In this document: piece after piece, positions 1-7,551 of the stretch | Position numbering within the stretch: position 1 is the stretch's first letter | How the letters are laid out: the number at the start of each line of letters is the position of its first letter | Assembly (NCBI GenBank): GCA_026129765.1 | Contig: JAHCHP010000018.1 | Location: 19,815-83,814 of the forward strand | From: Fimbriimonadia bacterium | GTDB taxonomy: Bacteria > Armatimonadota > Fimbriimonadia > Fimbriimonadales > GBS-DC | Direction: 5' to 3' | Length of the DNA stretch: 64,000 nucleotides | Position numbers and translations under genes: made by a program | Notes under the pieces: model-generated | What the model was told of the DNA's origin: nothing | The model's database searches: none | The model's input: only the letters and a program-made list of their open reading frames with translations

Positions 1-137
1 TCATGTCCCACCAGCAGCTTGCCCTCCACCAAGAAAATATCGGCTTCCACACTGCAAAATCCGTTCTCCAAAGCGTCGAGCAAGGGTCGCGGACGCCAGT
101 AATCGTTGTGCGAATGAGCGCGCGTTAAAATCGTCAT
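1..137 (-). CDS. Glycerophosphodiester phosphodiesterase/PI-PLC-like protein, N-terminal 45 residues only (runs off left edge)
   Basis: The complement strand opens with ATG at 137-135 and stays open to the window edge. It reads MTILTRAHSHNDYWRPRPL, then a stretch ending in CSVEADIFLVEGKLLVGH. The HSHNDY start followed by VEADI is the hallmark of a TIM-barrel phosphodiesterase family related to GDPD and PI-PLC domains, in which these His, Asn, Asp and Glu residues form the metal and substrate site. The gene is divergent from the OsmC gene, with only 18 bp between the two ATGs, so both promoters must overlap the neighbour. The substrate cannot be told from this fragment. Confidence 0.7.
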   Translation of the reverse strand, partial: MTILTRAHSHNDYWRPRPLLDALENGFCSVEADIFLVEGKLLVGH

Positions 138-140
138 GCA

Positions 141-148
141 GGTATAAT
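141..148 (+). promoter_or_regulatory. GGTATAAT extended -10 box directly before OsmC
   Basis: GGTATAAT ends 7 nt before ATG 156, so transcription is expected to begin at or within a base or two of the start codon. No Shine-Dalgarno is present. Confidence 0.6.
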
Positions 149-155
149 ACCCGTG

Positions 156-572
156 ATGGAAGCGAAATTAGTGTGGAAAGGCAAGCTGCGATTTGAGGGC
201 ATCTCCGGCACTGGACATCCCGTTCATTTCGACACCGGTCAAGAATCGGGAGGCGACAATTCGGCAGCTACCCCGATGGAGCATTTGCTGTTAGCCGTCG
301 GCGCATGCTCAGCGATGGATGTCATCGCGATCCTGAAAAAGATGAGGCAAGAGGTGACTTCCTATTCGGTGCAATTAGTGGGCGAGCGGCGCGACCAACA
401 TCCCAGAGCCTTTACCAGCGTAGTGGTCGAACATCATATCAAAGGCAAGAACCTGGATCCCGACGCAGTGGAACGCGCTGTGCAACTGTCTGATGAGGTC
501 TACTGTTCTGCTACGGCGTGCATTCGCGAGCAGGTTCCGGTCTCTGCCCGCTATATCATCGAAGAAGAATGA
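156..572 (+). CDS. OsmC/Ohr family peroxiredoxin-like protein
   Basis: A 138-residue OsmC-family protein. Family members are small dimeric thiol enzymes that reduce organic hydroperoxides with a redox pair of cysteines. Both are visible: Cys51 in VGACSAMDV and Cys117 in DEVYCSATAC, at the expected spacing and in a protein of the usual length. A GTG at 153 is in frame, but the -10 box ends at 148, which favours ATG 156 as a leaderless start. YhfA-type OsmC proteins share this layout, so whether it acts on peroxides is inferred from family only. It is divergent from the left-edge gene and convergent with prpB. Confidence 0.9.
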   Translation: MEAKLVWKGKLRFEGISGTGHPVHFDTGQESGGDNSAATPMEHLLLAVGACSAMDVIAILKKMRQEVTSYSVQLVGERRDQHPRAFTSVVVEHHIKGKNLDPDAVERAVQLSDEVYCSATACIREQVPVSARYIIEEE

Positions 573-594
573 GAGGGGAATGGATAATACCAAT

Positions 595-1476
595 CTACTC
601 CCCTAACTTCAAATAATCGTCATAATCCAGCAGCGCGTACAGTTCCTTACGAGTCTGCATCTCGTCCAAAAAGCCTTGCTGAGTCCCGGTCTGCTTCATC
701 GTTTCCAACGCATTTTCCGCCGCTTTCATCATCACGCGAAACAGAGTCATCGGGAAGATCACCATTTTATAACCTAACTGCGAGAACTCCTGAACGGACA
801 AGTAAGGCGTCTTTCCGAACTCCGTCATGTTCGCCATCAGAGGCGCATCGACAGAGCGCGCGAATTGTTCGAATTCATCCGGCGTTTGCAGCGCCTCGGT
901 AAAGACCGCATCCGCGCCTGCCTCTAAATACCGTTGGGCGCGTTCAATGGCAGCCTCCAACCCCTCAATCGCGCGCGCATCGGTTCGCGCGATAATCACG
1001 AAGTCGGGGTTCTCCCTCGCCTGCGCCATCACGCGCAGTTTCTCCGTCATACTCTCCACCGGAACGACCTCTTTTCCATCCAAATGCCCGCATCGCTTGG
1101 GGTTGACCTGATCTTCCACATGAATGCCTGCCAGCCCGGCGCGTTCCATCATTTGAATTGCGCGCGCCGCTTGCAAAGCCTCCCCATAGCCTGTATCGGC
1201 ATCCGCAACCGCAGGAATCGATATCACTTGGGTTGCATAGGCGCAAACCTGCGCCATTTCAGGCAGAGTAATAAATGCATGGTCCGGCATCCCCAGCAGA
1301 CTATTGGTCACGCCTGCGCCCGATAAATACACCGCCTCATAGCCGGCGCGCTCCACAAGACGAGCCGTGACCGCATTAAACGCGCCCGGCATCGTCACAA
1401 TTTCGCGTTCGCGCCACAACGCTCGCAAACGGCGTCCCGGATTCGCTAACTTTTCAGAACCATTCAGAGGGAACAT
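595..1476 (-). CDS. prpB: Methylisocitrate lyase (isocitrate lyase/PEP mutase superfamily)
   Basis: A 293-residue TIM-barrel lyase. It carries the metal-binding ADADTGYG (residues 91-98) and the active-site loop KRCGH with catalytic Cys129, followed by FVIIARTDAR. This is the pattern of PrpB, which cleaves 2-methylisocitrate to pyruvate and succinate in the methylcitrate cycle for propionate. An AGGAGG ribosome site lies 8 nt before the ATG. It sits 12 bp downstream of the co-directional symporter gene, so the two may be one operon for organic-acid use. No prpC or prpD is nearby, so a related C-C lyase specificity (for example oxaloacetate decarboxylase-like) cannot be excluded. Confidence 0.85.
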   Translation of the reverse strand: MFPLNGSEKLANPGRRLRALWREREIVTMPGAFNAVTARLVERAGYEAVYLSGAGVTNSLLGMPDHAFITLPEMAQVCAYATQVISIPAVADADTGYGEALQAARAIQMMERAGLAGIHVEDQVNPKRCGHLDGKEVVPVESMTEKLRVMAQARENPDFVIIARTDARAIEGLEAAIERAQRYLEAGADAVFTEALQTPDEFEQFARSVDAPLMANMTEFGKTPYLSVQEFSQLGYKMVIFPMTLFRVMMKAAENALETMKQTGTQQGFLDEMQTRKELYALLDYDDYLKLGE

Positions 1477-1488
1477 CGATAAAACCTC

Positions 1489-2793
1489 CTATCCTTTTGC
1501 TTCAGACCGCGCTTCCCAATCGCTGACGCATGCCGCGATCACGATGTCGCCCGACACATTCAACACGGTGCGGCTCATATCCAAAATGCGGTCGATCCCT
1601 AACGCGATACCGATGGCTTCGGGCTGAACGCCCACACTCTGTAGAATTATCGCGATCATCGGCCATGCGCCGCCCGGCACGCCCGCCGTCCCGACACCCG
1701 CCACAATCGCCATGCCCATTACCGTCAATTGTTGCGAAAGGGTTAAATCCACGCCAAAGAACTGTGCCAAAAACAAAATGGTAATTCCCTCAAACAGTGC
1801 GGTTCCATTCTGATTGCCAGTTGCGCCAATCGTCAACACAAACGAACTTACATCCCGCGGCAGCCCCACATCCTCTTGAGCCGAGCGGAGCGCGGTCGGC
1901 AGCGTCGCGTTGCTGGAACTGGTGGCAAACGCCGTCAGCATCACCGACCGGATTTGGCGGAAAAACTGGATCGGGTTACGGCGCGTCAACAGTTTCAAAG
2001 TCAGGCTGTAGACGCCAAACTGGTGGAATGCCAGGGCGAACAGCACGAGCAACACATACTTGCCCAAAGCAGCGATGGCATCCAATCCCAACACCGCCGT
2101 TGTGGAAAACACCAGCGCGAAGACACCTACCGGCGCGAACCGCATCGCAAATTCAATCACTTTTATGCTGATCGCGAAGACACCTTCCAAAAACGCCTTG
2201 ACGGCGGCGGTCTTCTCTGCCTCTACGCTCGCCATTGCGATGCCGAACACCAGCGCAAAAAACATGAACGGCAACAATCCCCCCTCCAGCGCGCGCGCCG
2301 ACTCAGTGATGGGGTTTCGCGGCACAATTTCCACCAGCGTCTGCAACCACGAGGTCGCTTGCTTCCCCTGCTCTATCGATTTGGCGGCATCTTCAGGTTT
2401 GGCATACAACTGCATCAACTCATTGCGTCGCTCCGGATCGATTCCCGCGCCCGGCTGGATTAAATTCACCAACGTTAAGCCCAAAATCACTGCCAGGCTG
2501 CTCAACACCACCGTCAGCAGCAACGAACGCATGCCAACCCGCCCCACACGCCGCGCATCGCCAATCTCCGCCACACCCAGCACCAACGCGGAAAAGAGCA
2601 GAGGCACAACGATCATGAAAATTAACCGCAGAAAGAGCTGACCTATCGGCTGCGCATAATCTTTTACAAAGGCTTGTAAGCCCGGATGGTCATACCCCAA
2701 AAGAGCTTGACAGAGCGCGCCCGCCGCCGCGCCAAACGCCAATCCAGCAAAGATTTTGAGATGTAAGGGGACACCCCGCCCCGATGTTTGCAT
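1489..2793 (-). CDS. Dicarboxylate/amino acid:cation symporter (DAACS family)
   Basis: A 434-residue polytopic inner-membrane protein of the GltP/DctA type, which takes up C4-dicarboxylates or glutamate/aspartate with protons or sodium. Visible family motifs are LRLIFMIVVPLLFSALVLG near residue 60, the serine-rich hairpin ATSSSNATLPTAL, NQNGTALFEG, and the C-terminal GIDRILDMSRTVLNVSGD. An unusually long polar loop around residues 125-160 contains KPEDAAKSIEQGKQ. It lies just upstream of prpB on the same strand, which suggests import of an organic acid for central metabolism. Substrate and coupling ion are not determinable here. Confidence 0.9.
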   Translation of the reverse strand: MQTSGRGVPLHLKIFAGLAFGAAAGALCQALLGYDHPGLQAFVKDYAQPIGQLFLRLIFMIVVPLLFSALVLGVAEIGDARRVGRVGMRSLLLTVVLSSLAVILGLTLVNLIQPGAGIDPERRNELMQLYAKPEDAAKSIEQGKQATSWLQTLVEIVPRNPITESARALEGGLLPFMFFALVFGIAMASVEAEKTAAVKAFLEGVFAISIKVIEFAMRFAPVGVFALVFSTTAVLGLDAIAALGKYVLLVLFALAFHQFGVYSLTLKLLTRRNPIQFFRQIRSVMLTAFATSSSNATLPTALRSAQEDVGLPRDVSSFVLTIGATGNQNGTALFEGITILFLAQFFGVDLTLSQQLTVMGMAIVAGVGTAGVPGGAWPMIAIILQSVGVQPEAIGIALGIDRILDMSRTVLNVSGDIVIAACVSDWEARSEAKG

Positions 2794-2905
2794 GGCAGTT
2801 TAGTTCGCCTTTTCAGCAGTGGTTCCTGCCCAGTTCTTACCTAAAAAATGCCCTTTTCTGACGAAAATTAACTCTCTGTCTGATCATTTTTATAAATTAA
2901 TAATC

Positions 2906-2923
2906 TTGTCAGAGTTCTGTCAG
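2906..2923 (+). promoter_or_regulatory. Putative Pho box (two 7-mers at 11-bp pitch) upstream of the exoprotein gene
   Basis: The sequence is TTGTCAG-AGTT-CTGTCAG: two near-identical heptamers separated by 4 bp. This matches the enterobacterial PhoB layout of CTGTCAT repeats with 11-bp pitch. The second repeat ends 10 bp before the -10 box TATACT at 2934-2939, which is where PhoB replaces the -35 contact. No good -35 hexamer is present at the normal distance, which fits an activator-dependent promoter. Confidence 0.5.
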
Positions 2924-2933
2924 AGTCGACGAT

Positions 2934-2939
2934 TATACT
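2934..2939 (+). promoter_or_regulatory. -10 box TATACT of the exoprotein gene
   Basis: TATACT lies 10 bp downstream of the repeat pair. Transcription would start near 2946, giving a leader of roughly 100 nt. Confidence 0.5.
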
Positions 2940-3046
2940 TTCTTACATAAAACAAGCGCGCCCCCATCGGGTGGGCAAAAACAGAACCAGAAGCGCGATT
3001 TATGCGCCAGCAACCCGCCCCAATGGGCAACGTGGAGGAAACAATT

Positions 3047-5236
3047 ATGTTGAGGATTCAGAAGCAGTGGATGAATAAGGTATGGGCGATCACCGTCGCT
3101 CTCGCAAGCATGGCGCTCGCGGCAAATGCGCAGCAAGTAGCGCTCGCGTGGTCAAGAACCCAGAACGGCGCAGGAAACGGGTCCGATATGGTCAAAAAGA
3201 TAGCGACCGACCCAACAGGCAACGTTTATGTGACGGGCAGTTCCATCGGCACCGGCGCAGACATTTTAACTATCAAGTATTCATCCAACGGCTTTAAGCG
3301 TTGGGAAAAACGATTTAATGGCACCGCCAATGGTCAAGATGAACCGGCCGCGATGAAGGTCGATATCAGTGGCAACGTCTATGTCGGCGGTATCACCACC
3401 AGCAACGGCACTGGCGTCAACTTCATAACCCTGAAATATAACAGTAGCGGCACACTGCTCTGGAGCAAGGTCTACGATGGTCCCGGCGGCGCAGATTACA
3501 TGAAGGATCTGGTTATCGACGATGCGGGCAACGTTTATGTCTGTGGAAGCTATGGGGTGGGCAGTTCTTCCGTATTAATCAAGTACGACACCAATGGGAA
3601 CCAACTCTGGGCATCCGCGTTCGGTGGATTTGACAATTCCGGTCAGACATCAGCCAACGCCATCGCCATCGCGGGAAACACAATCTGGGTCGCGGGACAT
3701 TCGCATCATGGCTCCTTCGGAGAAGATTTCCTGTTGATGAAATATGATCAGAGCGGCAATTTGCTCTTCATCCGCAACTTCAACGGCAGCTATGGAGGCA
3801 ACTATGAAGGCGGCTTTGGTGATACCATAGAGGATACCGCTACCCATATCGCGGTAGATAGCTTAGGTAATGTGTATGTGGCGGGAACCGTCATGCGCAA
3901 TGTCGTCAACATCAACGGCGAAAACACGCCTTTCTTCGATTATGCTCTCGCAAAATGGGATGGCAGCGGCAATCCCCTCTGGTCTCGACAATATGGCAAC
4001 CTGAATGATGACGAATACTTGCGCGATATGACCTTAGATGGCGGCGATAACCCCGTCATGACCGGCAGCCATTACACGATGAAATATCTGCCCAACGGCA
4101 ACCTCTCTTGGGTGGTCAATGAGGGCTACAATGCATTGACGCTCGACTCCTCTAACAACGTGTATGCCACACGCGGTGGAACCAATATGGTCACGGCTAA
4201 ATACCATGCCACAGGGGGACTGCACTGGTCAACGACCTACAATGGTCCCAGCAATATGAATGACTTCGGCACAGATATTGCAGTCAAAAACGGCAACATC
4301 TATACAGGTGGCTATACGGTCAACAGCGCGCCTGCCGGAAACGACTTCGCTATCGTTAAGCACGTGCAGTTCCCCTATGTGAAAGTGGATACCACCCATG
4401 CCTACTGGAACGACTTGGTCATTGAAGTGGGCGTCGGGAACCCGGATGCCCCCCTGTGGAGCAAAGTCATCCGCAGCTCGGATGGCGGCAATTCCAGCGG
4501 AGCGACCACCACCATGGAAAGCATCGGAGACGCGCCTTCCTTCTATCAAACGCCCAGCGAAAGCGTGGTCTGGTACTGTAAGGTGCGAGACATCGCGCCG
4601 AACGACACAGGCACATTAACTCTGTTCCAAGTGCGCAATGGGCTGACTTACTCAACGGGCAATATCCCCAATGCCATCCCTGACTTGGGAACCGCGATGG
4701 CGTATGTGCCAACCCGAACTACCCAGCACGCGCTGATCGACATTGAGCATACTTACCGGGGTGACCTGACGGTTATCGTTGGCGTCGGTCCCACAGACGC
4801 GCCTTTAGCGACAAAAGTAATTGCCAACGGTACAGGCGCCTCATTGGATAACATATGGTGCCAAGTCGATATTGCTTCTCTTGCCATGCACCTGCCTCCT
4901 CTGCCCAGCCAATACTGGTGGGTGAAAGTGGTAGACCAGGGGCTCAACGATACAGGCAGCATCCGCATGTTCCAAGTGCGCAACAATGCTCTCAGTTGGG
5001 CAGCCCAGTGTTTGCCTGTCCCGATTATGGACTTCACAACGCGCTATGCCTTTATCCCCAAATTAATGGGCGATACGAACTGTGATAACTGTGTCAATGA
5101 TGAGGACCTGTTGACCGTGCTGATTAACTTCGGAAAAACCGGCAGCAACATGCCCGGCGATCTGAACGGCAACGGCATTATCGATGACCACGACTTGCAG
5201 ATTGTCCTGTTCAACTTCGGAATGGGCTGCGAGTAA
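3047..5236 (+). CDS. Secreted beta-propeller (SBBP-type) protein with two P-domain-like modules and a dockerin-like C-terminus
   Basis: A 729-residue exported protein. ATG 3047 is chosen because GGAGG lies 8 nt before it and a signal peptide follows (hydrophobic core to LAANAQ); an in-frame ATG at 3002 lacks both. Residues about 40-430 hold repeated blades of the form DxxGNVYVxGSS...LIKYDxNGNxLW, typical of SBBP/NHL-like propellers. Residues about 440-660 hold two jelly-roll modules related to the proprotein-convertase P domain (IEHTYRGDLTVIVGVGPTDAP). The tail is a duplicated dockerin-like calcium motif (GDTNCDNCVNDEDLL and GDLNGNGIIDDHDLQ) ending in GMGCE. The same tail occurs in two proteins near 55-58 kb. 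The ligand is unknown. Confidence 0.8.
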   Translation: MLRIQKQWMNKVWAITVALASMALAANAQQVALAWSRTQNGAGNGSDMVKKIATDPTGNVYVTGSSIGTGADILTIKYSSNGFKRWEKRFNGTANGQDEPAAMKVDISGNVYVGGITTSNGTGVNFITLKYNSSGTLLWSKVYDGPGGADYMKDLVIDDAGNVYVCGSYGVGSSSVLIKYDTNGNQLWASAFGGFDNSGQTSANAIAIAGNTIWVAGHSHHGSFGEDFLLMKYDQSGNLLFIRNFNGSYGGNYEGGFGDTIEDTATHIAVDSLGNVYVAGTVMRNVVNINGENTPFFDYALAKWDGSGNPLWSRQYGNLNDDEYLRDMTLDGGDNPVMTGSHYTMKYLPNGNLSWVVNEGYNALTLDSSNNVYATRGGTNMVTAKYHATGGLHWSTTYNGPSNMNDFGTDIAVKNGNIYTGGYTVNSAPAGNDFAIVKHVQFPYVKVDTTHAYWNDLVIEVGVGNPDAPLWSKVIRSSDGGNSSGATTTMESIGDAPSFYQTPSESVVWYCKVRDIAPNDTGTLTLFQVRNGLTYSTGNIPNAIPDLGTAMAYVPTRTTQHALIDIEHTYRGDLTVIVGVGPTDAPLATKVIANGTGASLDNIWCQVDIASLAMHLPPLPSQYWWVKVVDQGLNDTGSIRMFQVRNNALSWAAQCLPVPIMDFTTRYAFIPKLMGDTNCDNCVNDEDLLTVLINFGKTGSNMPGDLNGNGIIDDHDLQIVLFNFGMGCE

Positions 5237-5306
5237 AACCTACTCTACCAAGGTCGAGACGGGGAACCGCTGATGAAGCGGTTCCCCCGCTTGCGTTTGG
5301 GTTTCA

Positions 5307-5314
5307 GGTATCAT
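5307..5314 (+). promoter_or_regulatory. GGTATCAT -10 box directly before archease
   Basis: The box ends 5 nt before ATG 5320, and no ribosome site intervenes. The transcript would be leaderless or nearly so. Confidence 0.5.
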
Positions 5315-5319
5315 TCTTC

Positions 5320-5745
5320 ATGATGTATACCATCCTTGAACACACAGCAGATAAAGGGATTGAAGCGATCTGTCCCACCTTAGAGAGTCTATTTGAAGTC
5401 GCCGCTGAAGGGCTTTTTGCGCTGATGATCGAGCCTTCCGAAACCCCTGCCAGCCACACCGAAACGATAGAGGTTCACGCGCGCGATTTAGAGGGTTTGA
5501 TGATACGGTGGCTGAATGAATTGTTGTACCATTTTGAAGTTCATCATCGCCTGTTCCATCAATTTGAAGCGCTTGAACTAAAACAAGGCGAGACCTGTCT
5601 CTTGCGCGCAGCCGTTAAAGGCACGGTCGTGGAGCCTGCCGGGATCGAGTGGCGCGGCGCGCCCGTAAAAGCGGCAACCTACCATCAATTGAAAATCGAA
5701 CCGCGCGATAATGCGTGGTATCTGCGTTATTATGTGGATGTTTGA
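5320..5745 (+). CDS. Archease
   Basis: A 141-residue protein matching archease throughout: EHTADKGIEA at the N-terminus (the calcium-binding HTAD motif), LFEVAAEGLFALM, IRWLNELLYHFE, and the C-terminal VKAATYHQLKIE. Archease is the turnover factor for the RtcB RNA ligase, which seals 3'-phosphate/5'-OH RNA ends. No rtcB lies in this window, so its partner must be elsewhere or it acts alone. Two successive ATGs (5320 and 5323) are possible starts; the upstream box favours 5320. A strong hairpin follows the stop. Confidence 0.9.
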   Translation: MMYTILEHTADKGIEAICPTLESLFEVAAEGLFALMIEPSETPASHTETIEVHARDLEGLMIRWLNELLYHFEVHHRLFHQFEALELKQGETCLLRAAVKGTVVEPAGIEWRGAPVKAATYHQLKIEPRDNAWYLRYYVDV

Positions 5746-5787
5746 AAGGGTTTCCCCCAGCGCGAACGCCGTGAGGAAACCCTTTTT
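5745..5787. terminator. Bidirectional hairpin terminator between archease and flgE
   Basis: AAAGGGTTTCC (5745-5755) pairs perfectly with GGAAACCCTTT (5775-5785), followed by more T residues on the plus strand. It lies between two convergent genes and can serve both. Confidence 0.8.
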
Positions 5788-5810
5788 AGGAGGCGCCTGA
5801 CAGGAAAAAA

Positions 5811-7085
5811 CTACCGCTTCATGTTCACAACATCTTGCAGCAATTCGTCCACAACGCTGACGATACGGGTATTGGCTTGGAAGCCTCTCTGAGTCACGAT
5901 CATATCCGCAAATTCGCCTCCCAGGTCCACATTCGACTGCTCCAGATAGCCGGAGTTAATTTCTCCCAACCCGCCCGTTGTGGGCGCGCCCACCAACGAA
6001 AGCCCCGAGTTATCAGTTGGACGGAAAAGACTGCTGCCCGCGCGCTCAAGACCTGCCGGATTCGCGAAATGGCTCATGGCGATGCGCCCCAAACTTCGGC
6101 TGAGACCGTTGGAGAATACGCCCTGAATCGTGCCATCCAACCCAATCGCGAACTCTTGCAGCGTGCCGGGGGGAAAGCCGTCCTGCGAAATCGGCTGCAC
6201 AATCGACTCGCTCGCCAACGAGGTCACCTGCGACAGGTCCAAGTTGACATTGAAGGGCGTGGCGCCATTTGTGGGTGTGACTGTGACCCCTTGCACACCG
6301 TTTCCGACTAAATTACCAGACGAGTCAAAATAGAGCCGTGTATTCGTTCCTGAGGTGTGATCTCCCACCAGGTTCGTGCCTTCCATCGCGGTCCATTCCC
6401 AAGAGGAAGCCGCGCCTGCAGGACCCCCTGCTGCCGGAGGCGATTGGCGGTTTTTGAAGGTCAGCGTGACATCATGCGGACCTCCCAAAGCATCATAAAC
6501 TCGAATCGTGGTTGCCCACGATGAACTGCTGTCGGAATTGGCGTTCAAATTACCTGAATATGTCACCTGAGTGGTTTGTCGAACCGCTGCCTGGGACCCC
6601 ACAGGAAATTGCAACACCGAATCAGAAGTAATCGCGCCGTTGATGTCGACCGTGCCACTGGGGCTTGCCCGCCAGCCCATCACTTTGAATCCCGTGCTGC
6701 GATGCACCAAAGTTCCCGAAGCGTCCAAATCAAACGCGCCGTCCCGCGTATAACGTACATCTCTCCCATTCGAGACCATAAAATAACCTTGCCCCTGGAT
6801 CGCCAAGTCAGTCGACCTGCCGGTCAACTCCAGCGCGCCTTGATTGATCATCACATCGATAGCGGCTAACTTTGCGCCCAGACCGACCTGAACGGGGTTC
6901 ACGCCGCCGCGCGCGGCAGAGGGCGGACTGGAAGCCCGGTAGGTCTGAGAAATCAAATCCTGAAACTGAGCGCGCCCGCTTTTGAAAGCGGTTGTATTGA
7001 TATTCGCGATATTATTACCAATTACGTTCATTTTCGCCTGGTGCGCCTTCAAACTGGCGACACCCGACAACATGGCTTGCCACAT
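5811..7085 (-). CDS. flgE: Flagellar hook protein FlgE
   Basis: A 424-residue FlgE. The N-terminus (MWQAMLSGVASLKAHQAKM, NNIANINTTAFK) and C-terminus (SNVDLGGEFADMIVTQRGFQANTR) are the two coiled-coil rod/hook segments shared by axial proteins. Between them lie the hook domains, including GQGYFMVSNGRDVRYTRDGAF. It polymerises outside the cell to form the flexible hook. An AGGAGG site lies just upstream of the ATG. It is the third gene of a fliK-flgD-flgE run, the order in which length control, cap and hook proteins are usually encoded. Confidence 0.95.
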   Translation of the reverse strand: MWQAMLSGVASLKAHQAKMNVIGNNIANINTTAFKSGRAQFQDLISQTYRASSPPSAARGGVNPVQVGLGAKLAAIDVMINQGALELTGRSTDLAIQGQGYFMVSNGRDVRYTRDGAFDLDASGTLVHRSTGFKVMGWRASPSGTVDINGAITSDSVLQFPVGSQAAVRQTTQVTYSGNLNANSDSSSSWATTIRVYDALGGPHDVTLTFKNRQSPPAAGGPAGAASSWEWTAMEGTNLVGDHTSGTNTRLYFDSSGNLVGNGVQGVTVTPTNGATPFNVNLDLSQVTSLASESIVQPISQDGFPPGTLQEFAIGLDGTIQGVFSNGLSRSLGRIAMSHFANPAGLERAGSSLFRPTDNSGLSLVGAPTTGGLGEINSGYLEQSNVDLGGEFADMIVTQRGFQANTRIVSVVDELLQDVVNMKR

Positions 7086-7139
7086 AATTTACATCCTCCT
7101 TACTCATGGACAACTTTGAATAATCAATTCTTACTTTCC

Positions 7140-7517
7140 TTACAAAATTCTTCGGACTGTGTTGAAATCGACCAATTGCTCATCGACTCTGAGATAAATC
7201 CGCCCTCGACTCATCTCCACCGCTTTCACTTCGCCTGAAATCTTTTCTCCTGCAACATTATACGCCTCAACCTGACGCCCGATCAGTGAAGCGGCTTGCA
7301 AGCCCGTCAGCGAGTCGCCCAGATTTTCGATGCTCTGCGCGGTGTTGATCTGTGCCATCTGCGCCATAAAGTCACGGTCTTTCAGTGGCTCCAATGGGTT
7401 CTGGTTGGTCAGCTCAATAATCAAGAGCTTCAAAAATTCATAGGTATCCATCTGAGCCCGGTTTGTACCGCTCACTTCCGAGCTTCCCAACGCGTTCTGA
7501 ATTCCGTTCACTTCCAT
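7140..7517 (-). CDS. flgD: Flagellar hook assembly (cap) protein FlgD
   Basis: A 125-residue FlgD of the short type. The diagnostic N-terminal block YEFLKLLIIELTNQNPLEP, then DFMAQMAQINTAQSIENL, is intact. The remainder (LIGRQVEAYN, ISGEVKAV) is the small C-terminal beta domain; the Tudor/FnIII insert of the longer E. coli protein is missing, as is common in non-proteobacteria. It caps the growing hook. GGAGG is present before the ATG, and the gene lies 54 bp from flgE and 34 bp from fliK. Confidence 0.9.
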   Translation of the reverse strand: MEVNGIQNALGSSEVSGTNRAQMDTYEFLKLLIIELTNQNPLEPLKDRDFMAQMAQINTAQSIENLGDSLTGLQAASLIGRQVEAYNVAGEKISGEVKAVEMSRGRIYLRVDEQLVDFNTVRRIL

Positions 7518-7551
7518 GGGTCATACCTCCGCTTGATTACTCTTCTATTCA

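Larger units (their letters stand above)
2794..3046. other. Divergent intergenic region with putative Pho-type promoter and about 100-nt leader
   Basis: This 253-bp spacer separates the symporter (minus) from the exoprotein (plus). It contains an AT-rich part, the 11-bp repeat pair and -10 box described separately, and a G/C-rich leader with small hairpins (CCCCATCGGGTGGG near 2960 and GCCCCAATGGGC near 3018) before a GGAGG site at 3034-3038. Confidence 0.5.

Noticed and set aside
3002..3046. Earlier ATG for the propeller/dockerin protein
   Set aside because: The 15 extra residues precede the signal peptide, lack a ribosome site, and would lie before the strong GGAGG at 3034.
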